From contig OZ234493.1 of NCBI GenBank assembly GCA_965153455.1, forward strand, positions 27,828,213 to 27,892,212: a stretch of DNA of 64,000 nt. The letters are read 5' to 3'. Within the stretch, counting starts at the first letter, position 1; each line of letters starts with the position of its first letter. Shown piece by piece: positions 1-10,659 of this stretch. The notes below the pieces were generated by a model. The model was not told the origin of the DNA. It saw only the letters and a program-made list of their open reading frames with translations, and did not search any database. The DNA comes from Sphagnum compactum. Lineage: Eukaryota; Bryophyta; Sphagnopsida; Sphagnales. Both the position numbers and the translations under genes were made by a program.

Positions 1-294
1 CAGAAAAAAAAGAGGTTGCAGAAGGAGAAATTTTTCCATGTCTCTGAATTATCTGACTCTGACTCAAGTGTTGAGAACACAAATGAAAATGCCTGTAATT
101 ATCCACCTATTGGGCCACCTGCATAAACCAAGAGGTCCCCAAATGGTCCTTGATGGGGATACAATGCAGCATACAGTACCTATTCCCTCCATTGGTGTAC
201 ATTTTCAACAAGTATTGGTGGATCAAGGGGATATCAATAATACATACCTCATGATTTTGAGCATTTTGGGGACTGACCTTGATTCTATGCATAG
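1..294 (+). other. Window edge; no assignable gene
   Basis: Frame 1 is open from base 1 to a TAA at 124-126 and encodes a lysine-rich then serine/aspartate-rich tail (contains SELSDSDSS) ending in PPIGPPA. It could be the last codons of a gene entering from the left, but I recognise no family. The rest, up to the AG at 293-294 before the P450 segment, shows no P450 N-terminal signature in any frame, so the 5' exons of that gene are missing here or unrecognisable. Confidence 0.2.
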
Positions 295-1715
295 GCAATG
301 GTAGGGGCAATGGTGAAGTGTGCATCATCAATAGCAGACGAATGGGAAATGAGAGTGCAACATGATGGGGGTTGTGTGGAACTGGAAGTGGGTGATTACA
401 TGAGATATGTGACAGCTGATATAATTGCACATACTGCATTTGGGAGTAGTTATGAAAAAGGAAGGAAAGTGTTTGACCAACAACTTGTACTGGGCAACCA
501 ATCATCTGGGCCAAAGAGCTGTGCAAAGATTTTCTGCACTACCAGGATACAGGTTACTCCTATCATTCACACACTGCTTACTGAATCCCTGTTGCTCACA
601 AGTAATCTAGTTTGACCATGGATGAGGTACCTAATTTCATTGTCTCAAGTGGCTGTAGACCTTTTACCAGTCTTGATGTGTCATCCATATGATCTTGTCC
701 ATGTGGTGAGAACCATATGATTACAGAAACCCAAGAGTCCTCAAGCAAGTGAGTTTCCTTACAACACTGTCCCACTCCTAAGGTTCTTGTGCAATTTTTT
801 TGGCAGCCTTCTTCCAACACCACTGAACATACAAATACTTAAGACCCAAATGACAATTTCAATGAGGGACATTATTCAATCAAGGAGGGATATGGTGAAC
901 CAAGCCAAGAATACTTCACATGGGATTGACTTGTTGGGTCTCATGCTCACTGCAGCATCAGAAGAAATCGCTCTCAAGGGTGGGAAGGCGCAGTTTGGTA
1001 TGCAGGCATTAATTGATAATTGCAAGACCTTCTTCTTGGCAGGGCATGAGACCACAGCAACTCTTCTCACGCGGACCATGATGCTACTGGCATCACACAC
1101 AACTTGGCAAGAAAGTGCTCGCGAAGAGGTCACAAGAGTTTGTGGACGTGGCAATCGTTCAATTGACACTGACATGCTCAATAAACTCAAAACGGTATGT
1201 TGAATTCTTTTTCCTCAGCCCATTTGAAATTCCTTTTGAGCTCACATCTTGTAACTGATTGCATACTGTGCAGATTGGATGGGCTGCAGTTGAATATGAT
1301 TCTAAATGAGTCACTTCGTCTATTTTCACCACTTGCGATCCAAACCAGACAGGCACTGAGGGATGCAAAGCTGGGTGACCTAGACATTCCAAAGGGGTTG
1401 AGCTTACATATTCCCAGGCCTGCTGTGCACCTTGACCCTGATCTGTGGGGGGCAGATGTACTTGAGTTCAAGCCAGAGCGATTTGCTGATGGCGTTGCCA
1501 AGGCAAGTAAACACCCTTCAGCTTTTATACCTTTTTCATTGGGGCCATGGTTCTGCGTGGGACAGGGATTTGCTTTAGAGGAAGCAAGATCTGTGCTAGC
1601 TGTGGTGCTTCAGCGCTTTCGATTTCACCTCTCACCCAATGAACGTCATGCACCATATCTTCAGTTCACTGTTAAACCAAAGTATGGAGTGCCTGTGATG
1701 TTGGAGTGTTTGTGA
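295..1715 (+). pseudogene. Cytochrome P450 (CYP72 clan), 3' part, damaged
   Basis: Family role: a haem monooxygenase of the ER membrane; CYP72-clan enzymes often modify hormones or terpenoids. Readable exons are about 295-552, 807-1194 and 1290-1715. Visible landmarks are the mid-protein DIIAHTAFGSSY block, the I-helix AGHETT, the K-helix ExxR as ESLR, the PERF motif FKPERF, and the haem loop FSLGPWFCVG with its cysteine. Introns 553-806 and 1195-1289 have GT..AG ends and keep phase. Signs of decay: the membrane anchor and first third are absent, a TAG lies at 292-294 just before the first segment, and the first exon changes frame somewhere around 480-540 (AKIFC is in one frame, LPGY in another). 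The arginine normally found two residues before the haem cysteine is replaced by tryptophan. A live gene with a sequencing error and an upstream exon outside the window is possible but less likely. Confidence 0.75.
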
Positions 1716-3643
1716 CTATCATGGAGGTTAAAGCATGCTCATGAGTTAGGGCAATGAGACCCTCACAATATTTAAGGTTTAGCCCCCCTTCCAGCAACCT
1801 TCTTAGTTCTTCTGGAATGTAAATAGATAATCGCACACCTCAGGTTTTTGTGGTTGCAAAAGTATGAATCCTAATCCAAAGCAAATTTCATTCTCATAGA
1901 GATGCTCTTTGGGGCTCAACTGCAACAAGGGACAACTGATATGTGGTCGACCTATATTCTGCAGCATTAGTATTGAGTTAAGCATGTTCTCAAAGTGGTG
2001 TAACAGCAGCTTGATTGCAACTGTGCCACCCTGAGAGCATGTGTTGTGCAATTGTGGTATGCACAACACATTTGGGAGGTGCATGGGCTAGAACAGTACT
2101 GGCATACCCCTGTTTTAAAAGATTTGTTGATCATGCATCTCTCATTTTAGGACCATCAAAACCTGAACTGTTATAGTCACGATTTCAAAGCAGTGCTTTG
2201 CACTGAATGTTGCAACTTTGCATCTGGTGTATTCCAAGCTAGATGAGTGGTAACGGTAAGCAACTACAATTGACCGTGTATTTACAGTAATCATTTCAAT
2301 CTGCCATGAACTTCATGCATGCAAAGCTGACCTCATTTTACCAATATGCTTTATAGAACTACAAGTGGTAATTGATGCCAAATGTATAAGATGGTAAATA
2401 TGGGTACATGAACCATTGAATTAGGATATGCCATTATCTAGCACTTATTAATGTTTTTGAGAAGGATTTGTGGATTTTGAGCATGACCCCATGTTGTCCC
2501 ATTGCATATGCATCCTTCACCTTTGTTGCATTCTTGTTCACAATGACCCTACAATCGATGTTGGAAAGCTGGGTAAGCCAAATGAAGCTCCCCAGCAACT
2601 TGATTGGGAAGTAAAACAAAACTTGCTGTTGATTATGAAGGTAGTTCTGATTCTGCACAGACCCTAGCATTCCCCTAGCTGTGCTAGGGAACGAATGGGC
2701 TGCCATCAGCTGGTTTTGCCAAGTGTGCCTCACTAGGTTCACCCAATGATAGCACACCTACAAGAGTCAACTGTTGATGACCTTTCCTCTAGTATGTTCT
2801 CACCACCTCTCTATTTGAAGATGTAAAGGTTTACAATAGGCCATCTGAAAATGTGACCCCTGTTTGTGGAGGGTTGCCTGGGCCCGTTGTACTGGTAAGG
2901 CCTGAGTACCTTAATCTTTGTAACGACCCTTTGTGCCTGGAATTTTTTTTCTTTTATTTCCTGGAGGGCTTTTATGTCAGGCCCTTGGGGTTTGGCCTTA
3001 CCAGATAAGTAGCTCACATGAGGGCCCCATACTGGTAACACTCTTCACCCTGGGCCTTATCCCACACATTCACTTTCTAGGTGTTTTTTTTCCATGTTGT
3101 CTTGTGCCTATGTGTTCATTTGTGTGTATATGTCAGTGTAGACCTCACTGTTCATTCCTGCAGGTTGTCTTTGGGTGTTGGCTTGACCTTGCCTCACATT
3201 GGACTCGCCACCTACTAAACCAATAACCGGAATAAAATGACACCTCTCTGTTGAGATATCTGTAGTCGATAGTACCCCCGCATTCAAGCTCAAAATCTGA
3301 CCGGGGCAGAAAAACAACACAAGCATGAGGCCATGGTTGGGAGGGGGCGGGGGCCAAAACCTGACCGATTAGGGAAGCTGGGAAGGCTCGGCCTTAATTA
3401 ACTCAAGGCTTATCCAAACCCTGGCATTCAACACCCAGAAGAGTTATCACATGGCCAAGAGTTATCACCCCAGCATTTGAGCTCCAGAAGCTCTTAAACA
3501 ACAGCAAAAGACCATCATTCCTGAATCTGCCTGCAACAGGACATCACAGTTCCTTCAGTCGCAATTATTTTGCTCCAAATCCAGCGGCAAACTGCTGCAC
3601 GATACGGAAACAAATTCAAAATATAAAAGAAAATAAATCAGTA
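1716..3643. other. Intergenic, nothing assignable
   Basis: This is moderately AT-rich DNA between the P450 stop and the tRNA. Short open frames occur near 2470-2670 but have no recognisable family, no splice-consistent extension and no repeat partner in the window. Confidence 0.5.
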
Positions 3644-3668
3644 TGCGGTGAGCGTGGATCGAACACGC

Positions 3669-3711
<43 letters not shown>

Positions 3712-3716
3712 CCCGC
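3644..3716 (-). tRNA. tRNA-Phe(GAA): tRNA-Phe (anticodon GAA)
   Basis: The reverse complement begins GCGGGGATAGCTCAGTTGGG and ends CTCACCGCA, which pairs as a 7-bp acceptor stem. The D arm (box A), the anticodon loop TGAAGAT with GAA (complement of 3681-3683) and the T arm GTTCGATCC (box B) are all intact. It is 73 nt long, has no intron and no encoded CCA, and looks like the standard plant nuclear tRNA-Phe. It supplies phenylalanine in cytosolic translation. Pol III transcription should be driven by the internal A and B boxes. Confidence 0.97.
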
Positions 3717-4556
3717 AGGCCAAAGAACGTTTTATGAAAATTTGTTTCTAGTTTCATACATAGTCTATTCACAATCCATGATTGGAAAATATTTGGTTAC
3801 TTTAGCCATCATTACTTCTCAAATTATCCAACAATCTGTCCTATTATGGGATTATCCAGTGACTTTTTCACAACACGTTTGATTTTTTTTTGACAAAAAA
3901 TTGGGATACTTTTGTTCTTCTGAAGTAATCTCTCGACTAATTTGCTCCTTTTTTTTTAAATCGCCAATTTGTTTTTAATTTCACTAAATTGAATAAAAGA
4001 AACCCCAAACTCATTGGGGCTAGTTTTCAGTGGCAAGATGTCGCTGAATTTCGCCAATGACATGGGTCTAACTATCTTGAGACAGCATGAATGAAAGCCT
4101 CTGTCTCCACCTGTATGCACTTGTACTAATGCTCATAACAACATTTCAGAAAACAATATCCATCTCTACCTCTTGATTACACAATCAGCATGTCAGCACC
4201 TAATTGATCACATTAGTAAAACACCCCTTCTCTAATTGATATATTTCTCAAAATATCATAGAGATCATTTTTGTAACACTACAAGAATGACGTATTTCTC
4301 AAAAGATGACCTCAGCAACACTTCGCAATTCTTGGTGTGTTGTGGTCACCGAATTATCCTTGTTCTTCTTGTATCACAAAGGTACTTTCAGTTCCCTCTT
4401 GGAATGGGGACATACTGTTTTCACCATATTGTGCTGGAAGTGGAAGTAAACCACTACCTCATTTGCCATGGCAAACAATAATCAAGGTGATTGTGAACAA
4501 GAATTTCTGTCAAACATTTTATCTTCCACACTGATAAAAATTCTTAATTAACTGAC
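3717..4556. other. Intergenic between tRNA and TONSOKU 3' end
   Basis: AT-rich sequence with T and A runs near 3880-3960. It should include the TONSOKU-like 3' UTR and terminator. I searched the minus strand here for leucine-rich repeats, which would be the missing C-terminus of TONSOKU, and saw none. Confidence 0.5.
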
Positions 4557-4763
4557 TCAATCTATCTCATTGTCACAAACATGGCTGTTTTGCTTTGGCA
4601 GTTTTGGGATAGTAACAGTGAGAACACCATTGTCAACTGAAACCTTCAGCTTTTTTACATTCAGATTTGCTGGCAGAAGGAAGCGGCCCCGGAAACTGTT
4701 GTGAGAACACTCCACACGGTGCCATGCATCTGTGTCATGAAACTCCTCTTCCTTTCTCTTGAA
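4557..4763 (-). other. Small-HSP alpha-crystallin segment fused to TONSOKU
   Basis: The last 68 codons of exon 6 match the C-terminal half of a plant class I small heat-shock protein alpha-crystallin domain. A KRKEEE stretch is followed by [25 protein letters not shown] and [13 protein letters not shown]. The usual I-x-I tail motif is not evident (end is VCDNEID). The frame is continuous with the upstream TONSOKU codons and no splice site is needed to join them. The N-terminal arm and first half of the fold are missing, so this is not a complete small HSP. Confidence 0.8.
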
Positions 4764-7700
4764 GGAATTCTGCAGCATGTGCCCTCCCTCAACTTGCACT
4801 TTGGTTTGATCCTTCTTAGTACATTCACTTGCAATTATGTTTGCAGATTGGTCACATATGGCTGCTTGGTCACCCACTAGACCAGCACTTTTTGCTGTTC
4901 TGGATACTCTGCTCTTTGAAGGATGTGTCCGCAGTAAAGCCATTGCACAATCATCACCCTCTTCCTCATCAGATAACACAATTTGGAAGTGTTTTCTGTG
5001 GGCATGTGTCTCTGATTGCATAGCCATAGTTCTCAGATTCTCAGTTGGATGAAGCCTGTCTCTAAATCTTCGTACACCACCTGTTAATTCCAGGTTAGGC
5101 ATCCTCAGACTTTGGACAGAAGAGGGCAAGGGACTGTTGGTACCTGGCCAGGATGTAGTCTGAGCAGAGATATCAGGAGTCTCACAGTCAGGTGTTGGAT
5201 GATGACTATGTGCCTCCTCATCAACTTCTTGTACCTCATTTAGCTGCTTTAGCTCATCACTACTGTTGTGCTCATCAGATAACACCATTCGGGAGTGCTT
5301 TCTGTGGCCTGGTGTCACTGGTTCTGTCACAATACTTCCAGGATTCTCATTGTGATGAAGCCTGTCTCTAAACCATAGTCCATTATTTGCTCTTTCCATT
5401 GATGGCATCCTCTGACCATGGGCAGAAGAAGCAGGAGAGGAGCTGTCAGTATCTGGCCAGGTTTTGGGTTGAGCAGAGACATCATCTTCTTCAACATCAG
5501 TCTCTGAACAGCGACTGTTTGCCTCCTCATCAAGTTCTTGGACTTCTTTTAGTTGTTTGAGCTTCTTAAGTTTATCATCCAACTCACTGCAAAACTAGAA
5601 CATAACATTAGTACAAGGTCATGTTTACTGCTTCTCAATCATCTCAAAGCACACGCATCTGACTCAAGTGATTTGTTGCAGCCCAGTTCATATCATCTAC
5701 AAGAGAGAGTGCACCTTGCTTCCTCTGGATGTTCAAGCCGTACAATGTAACAGTACTGAAGGTTTTCAATGGCACTGATCTGCTGTGAAATCAAGTGGGC
5801 ATCCCCTTGACACTTGGCAATCCTGCCATGCAAAAGAGAATGTCATAATCCTCGAAGCAACTACTATGTAATTAAAATCAAGGGGCTTCCAAAGCACTTC
5901 TAGAGCAACTGTAATTGGGCTTGATGTAAGCAGCAACAACTGATCAACAAAGCCCAATTCAGGCAAAAAAAACTTCAGGACACTTGGTGTTGTAAGGGAA
6001 GTCACAAAACTCTGCAATGCAGATTATTATCTTGGTATGTTTTACACAGTGGAACCAATAATTGCAACGAACAGATTAACAAAACCTATAGACCAGGGAG
6101 AATTCAATATATGTGAGAAGCAGGCCTCAAACACTGAGAGCAGAACCAAGGGGTTCAAAACTTTTCTGCATCTATGCCTTAGTCATGCGCTGGAGCAGAA
6201 AACACATACAGTGAAATACATGCATATTGCAACTACAAGACATGCAAAGATTGGGCCCTTACTCATATGCTTCTAGATAGGCCTGCAATGCACCATTCCA
6301 GTCCCCAGCTGCATCCAATGCATTGCCATAGTTGTTCTTGGCAACAGCTTGACCCTGCCAAGCATACCCATCAGTTTATGGAACTCAACACCAAGGGGGG
6401 ATTTGCACATTAAAAACCTCCACAACCAGTTCTTGCAAGTGGCCAGTCACCTCAAGATGCTTCACCCGCTTGCAGACCTGCCAGCTCTGAAAATGCCACT
6501 TCTGGGCCTTCTGATATTTCCGAAGGTTGTAGTATGATTCACCTATCAGGTCCAGAGCATCACCTAGTTTCTCCATGTCTCCCAAGAAGGTCACTACCTT
6601 CTTCAACCTCTTTCCTAGCTTCAAATGCTGAAACAATCACAAGCACATAGAACAGAATTAGACTTTTGAGTGCATCAGTATGGCCCCAGACCTGAGCTAG
6701 ACATAACAATGAGCTCAATCAGTCACTGGAAACTCTTCTGACAAGAGAGCCTGCCATACATGGAAACTTCAGCAAGAGTTGATATGGTGAGGCCACAATT
6801 GATACCTGTTCCCAAGCTTGTAGCTCATGTGCCTGGGCAAGGAGACTCTGCAGAGCCTTAAACTCCTGCTGATATAGCCTCCGCTCTGATACACATCCTT
6901 TAGCAGCCTCCACTTTCCTCTGCAAACCAATGTGCTGCTTCAAGGCCTCCTGAAACTCCTTCATCTTGGGCATTGCCTGTTGCACAACCTCAATGTTCGC
7001 CTGGACTATGCTCAGTAGGTGATCCTCATCTTGCAGCTTCTGTACAATGTTCAGCGCCCGGTGGTAGCACTGAAGAGCATCCATGTACCGTTGACACTTG
7101 AAGTGCACCTCTCCCAAATTGTTCAGACCTTTGGCCTCCCCCTGTGGATGAGGCAGATCTTGGCAAATCTCAATATCTTTGAGAATATGCTTCATAGCAA
7201 GATCCCATTGCCGCTGCTCCAAATGGAGACGCCCTAAATTATGATGCAACCGGGTGCGCGCTGCATCAGTTTGCCCCACTTCTTCTTCCTCACAAAGTGC
7301 CAGCCCCTGCTGCAACAGTTTACAGGCCACATCTGGCTCTTCCACCACCATCTTCAACATCCCTAAATTGTTGTATGCATCCACAAGCTCCACCACAAAT
7401 GAAGATGGTGATACTTTGTCCACAGGGGGGTTGGCCTTCAGAACACGAGCAAGCTCCATGGCCATTGACAAATATTTTTTGGCCTTTGGCAATGCTGTCA
7501 CACAATCCTTTTGTTCATACATGTCCATGAAAGTCCGTCCCAGCTGTGTGCTAGCTCGCTGTTGCTCAACTAGGTCCTTTAACTCCTTGGCCATGTCCAA
7601 ATGCCGCTTCTGCCATACACAGACCAAGTCCAACATCACAATATTAAGCCAGTCAAAAGTTCAACAGAAATTTTCAAGAATCACATGGATCTAATCTCAA

Positions 7701-9276
7701 AAGAAACTTAAAAGAGATGGAATAATGCCCCTCTCCATTCTCCCTGCAGACCTAGATCTCTGAAGAATTAATTAATTGTGTGCATCATTGGACATGGCCG
7801 AGGCTTATATCATGTGAGGAAGTGTCTTGGTATGGATATTGTCCTGAGGAGATTTGTGGATGGTGTTATTAGCAGATCCCATTACCAGTGTGACATTTGG
7901 TTTCTTGGTCTCCCTGAAACCTTTTCACAGGTTTGGGCATTCCATATTAAGCAATGTCCTTCCACAAGAACTGCTCATTGTCAAAAACTAGCACATTTTC
8001 CCAGTTTGTACAACTAGTGTGCACAGATTACATTTGGCAGTGTGTTCTGGCACTGACAGTCAGGTTCCTAACAGGGTTGTGCAGGGCCAGGCAATACCTA
8101 CTCCCCATTGGTGCCGTTTGCAAAAAAGCCATACAGGTGAGAAGATCTAGCTCAAGAGTACACAAAGCCTATATGAGTGTTGGACTGCTTGCTATCCATT
8201 TTACAGTACCCGTGCACAGACAGAAAGATGATCAAATTTCTAGAAGAAAAAACAGTGCTCCTCAGTATGCCAGCATGATAAAAGCAGTTTAGAGTACCCT
8301 GGAAAGAACTGTAGTTCCTGGACTTGCTTGACAGGAGTAGGTAGGTGAGAAACAGAGATCCTGGCTCATTGCTGTCAGATTTGTTGGCATATTATCATAA
8401 TGCATACCCAGGTTTGGAATAAGTGACATGTGACCAAAAACCCCCGGAGGTACGGATCACAGGATGATGGACTCATACAGAGCCTTATATCTTAGCCTTT
8501 TTGATCTGTCTAGACCATAGCAATGAGAAGAATCTTGACAAAGTATACATCCTAAAAGAGTTTTCGCTCCACAACACTTTTCCTTATACAAGACAAACAG
8601 TGAACACAGTCATAGATTACTTTCTTTATTTGATTACTGTTTCATTGCATGTTCAGTTTGGTCACACGCCGGGTTTGAGGTTTAAGGTTTTACTATTCGA
8701 ATTACCCAAGGTCGCTCACAGATTTGGCTTGTCATTGCTTGATCTGACAAAGATTCTTACCGCCAAATCGTCTCTGAATTTCATAAATTCTTCTCCCCGC
8801 TAAAGGTGGGCCATGGAGGAGAGGGTAATTACACAACACGCAAAAGTATGATGTGTGCATGCACTCAAAGAATTCCCAATATTTGAAGCTGTCATCAATC
8901 AGAAGGTGGACAAGAAAACGGAAGGTCGACAAAGAAAAACTCGTACCTGGTAAATGAGGGCTTCATCGAAATCTTCGAGGCGCAGGTAGATTTCGCCCAG
9001 CGACTGGCAAGTAGGCATGAGATTGACGCGGGGTGACTCTTGATCCAGTGGCTTCCGCTTGAGCGAGATGTCATAATCCAGACGAAACCATGTCAAAGCC
9101 TCCACATAATCCCCGTGCTCCTTCAAGGCATGTCCGATCTGGTTCGCCCAACGAGCCTCTTCTTCACGGTCCCCATTCTTCTTCGCTTCCTTGTAGCAGC
9201 TCTTCATACCATCCAAGCCCGGACCAACAGCTCCCCCTCCTCCTCCTCCTCCCCCTTTCCTGCTTCTTTTACTCAT
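4557..9276 (-). CDS. TSK: TONSOKU/BRUSHY1-like TPR protein with small-HSP C-terminus
   Basis: TONSOKU (animal TONSL) binds newly replicated chromatin and supports replication-fork repair in the nucleus. Exons on the minus strand are 9276-8947, 7609-6806, 6627-6451, 6354-6263, 5822-5715 and 5586-4557. All junctions are GT..AG and phase-consistent, giving 846 residues. The start is the ATG at 9276, with A at -3. Residues 1-504 carry the TONSOKU TPR array: [77 protein letters not shown]. Residues 513-716 are an acidic region present as two ~102-residue copies, each ending in a V-L-S-D-E motif; TONSOKU proteins normally have one. Residues 779-846 resemble a small heat-shock protein ([21 protein letters not shown]). 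The ~450-residue LRR half typical of the family is absent. This is either a truncated gene with a novel tail or a recently broken gene. The TPR assignment is very firm; function is uncertain. Confidence 0.9.
4950..5561 (-). repeat. In-frame ~306 bp tandem duplication in TONSOKU exon 6
   Basis: Two adjacent copies (5561-5253 and 5252-4950) encode diverged versions of the same ~102-residue acidic block. Shared landmarks in order are LKQL.EVQE.DEEA, S-A-Q near the first third, RMP, FRDRLH, HRKH and VLSDE. Lengths of 103 and 101 residues keep frame. The VLSDE cores resemble SUMO-interacting motifs (hydrophobic core plus acids); that function is inference. Confidence 0.85.
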
Positions 9277-9430
9277 ACTTGCGCGACCCTGAACAATGCG
9301 ACTGCGCTGCGAATTGTTGATCTAAAACTCCTCCAAAACCCTCGAGTTCAACGACAACTAGGACAACAAACAAAGGATCAAGAAAGACGAGCTGAACAAG
9401 CCTGTGTAAAAACTCCCTCCTATTTACAAT

Positions 9431-9439
9431 GGCGGGAAA
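9431..9439. promoter_or_regulatory. E2F-like site upstream of TONSOKU
   Basis: GGCGGGAAA is the reverse of TTTCCCGCC, a perfect match to the E2F consensus. It lies 155 bp upstream of the start codon. TONSOKU acts in S phase, so E2F control would fit. The motif is seen; the regulation is inferred. Confidence 0.55.
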
Positions 9440-9684
9440 TCCCGAAACCTCATTTTGAAATCTCGAAACCTTTGAAACCCTAGTTTTGATGGAATTATTT
9501 TTTAAGGCCACCTAGTTTGCATAATGGAATGTGATGGGTAAAAAGTAATTGGCGGAGTTAGTGTTTTCTTTTCCCTATAGGAGGAGGTTTCGTAACCGAC
9601 TGCCTCAGGAGGCCGAGGGGGGCTGAAAATCCGGAAGTTACCGGCTATGAAACCTTCACCTATGTGAAATCCAGATCCTTTGTT

Positions 9685-9692
9685 TTTCCCGC
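9685..9692. promoter_or_regulatory. Second E2F-like site upstream of TONSOKU
   Basis: TTTCCCGC lies about 410 bp upstream of the start codon and matches the E2F consensus. With the site at 9431 it makes a pair in the presumed promoter of the minus-strand gene. Confidence 0.4.
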
Positions 9693-9859
9693 TTATTTTC
9701 GGCTGTTTTCCGCCATCTTTTCACTGTTTTGCCTTTACGTCCTTATCAGATGTCTCCGAAGACCTTTATGTCCTTATTGTAATCAAAGCTAGGAGCTGAT
9801 CTCCCAAGACGCCTTATTGCGATATCGTGGCAATGGAGCAGATCTCCCCAAGCAGAAGG

Positions 9860-10380
9860 ACAACTATGACAGGCTGCATGGGGCCGACTTTATTTTAGGT
9901 TTCTTTGGTCCAAAATTTCTATTTCAATAAAATTGGCAATGGTTGCCTTAAAGAAGTAGCCAAATTTGGCTAATAACCAAAATATTTAATTAAATTGTAT
10001 AAGTCCAAAAAAAAAAGTCTATTGGATCAATTCAATAAATCTTGAATTTTTTAATTTTTAATATTTCCACAAAGAGAAACTTGGCAAAAAATAAAATTTG
10101 GTTTTTGGTTGTTTTATTCTCTTTCTTACTCCTTGCTTTATATCCTTACCATAATTATGATTTAAAGGGTATCTCCCAGGCATGCAATGACAACATGTAA
10201 TGTTGCATTGTCGTTGTCATGTTTGGCCACCTTTATTTTAGGTTTTTTTTGCCAAAATTTTACTACTATAAGAAATTTTATTTAAAGTGGCGATTGTTTT
10301 TTTCAATCCTAGCCAAATGTAGTTGTAAACTAAAATATTAAATTTTAGTTTATAAATATAAAAAAAAGATTGACAATTGG
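9860..10380 (+). repeat. Diverged direct repeat (two copies ~330 bp apart)
   Basis: Segments near 9885-10030 and 10220-10375 share the order TTTATTTTAGGTTT, CCAAAATTT, a long A/T stretch, TAGCCAAAT, AAACTAAAATATT-like sequence and an A-run. They look like two decayed copies of one AT-rich element. No coding content is seen. Confidence 0.45.
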
Positions 10381-10389
10381 AGCTCTCCA

Positions 10390-10650
10390 AAGAATTTTTT
10401 TTTTTTTTGGCCATAGATATATATTTCACCAAAACAATTTAACTATTTTTTTTCCTTCTTCCTCCCCTTCTTTGCTTCTCTTTTCATTTCGTCTTGTTTT
10501 TTTTCTTCCCTTCCCTCCTTCTCTCTTCATTTCTTTTTTTTTCTTCCCCTTCTTTCCTTCTCTTTCCATTTTTTTCTTAGCTCCTTCTTCCCTCCCTCCT
10601 ATTTCTTTTTCCATTTCTTTTTCTCCTTCCTCACTTGGTATTCTACATTT
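10390..10650 (+). repeat. Polypyrimidine tract (T/C-rich strand)
   Basis: About 250 bp is almost purely T and C on the plus strand (repeated CTTCC, TTTCTT). Open frames through it on both strands are low-complexity artefacts. Confidence 0.7.
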
Positions 10651-10659
10651 TATTTTATT

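Noticed and set aside
107-526. 139-codon minus frame at the left edge
   Set aside because: Antisense to the P450 segment with no recognisable domain.
7019-7694. Plus-strand frames opposite TONSOKU exon 2
   Set aside because: Antisense shadows of the TPR coding exon.
7778-8803. Plus-strand frames between 7.8 and 8.8 kb
   Set aside because: They lie in the 1.3 kb first intron of the TONSOKU-like gene and match no family.
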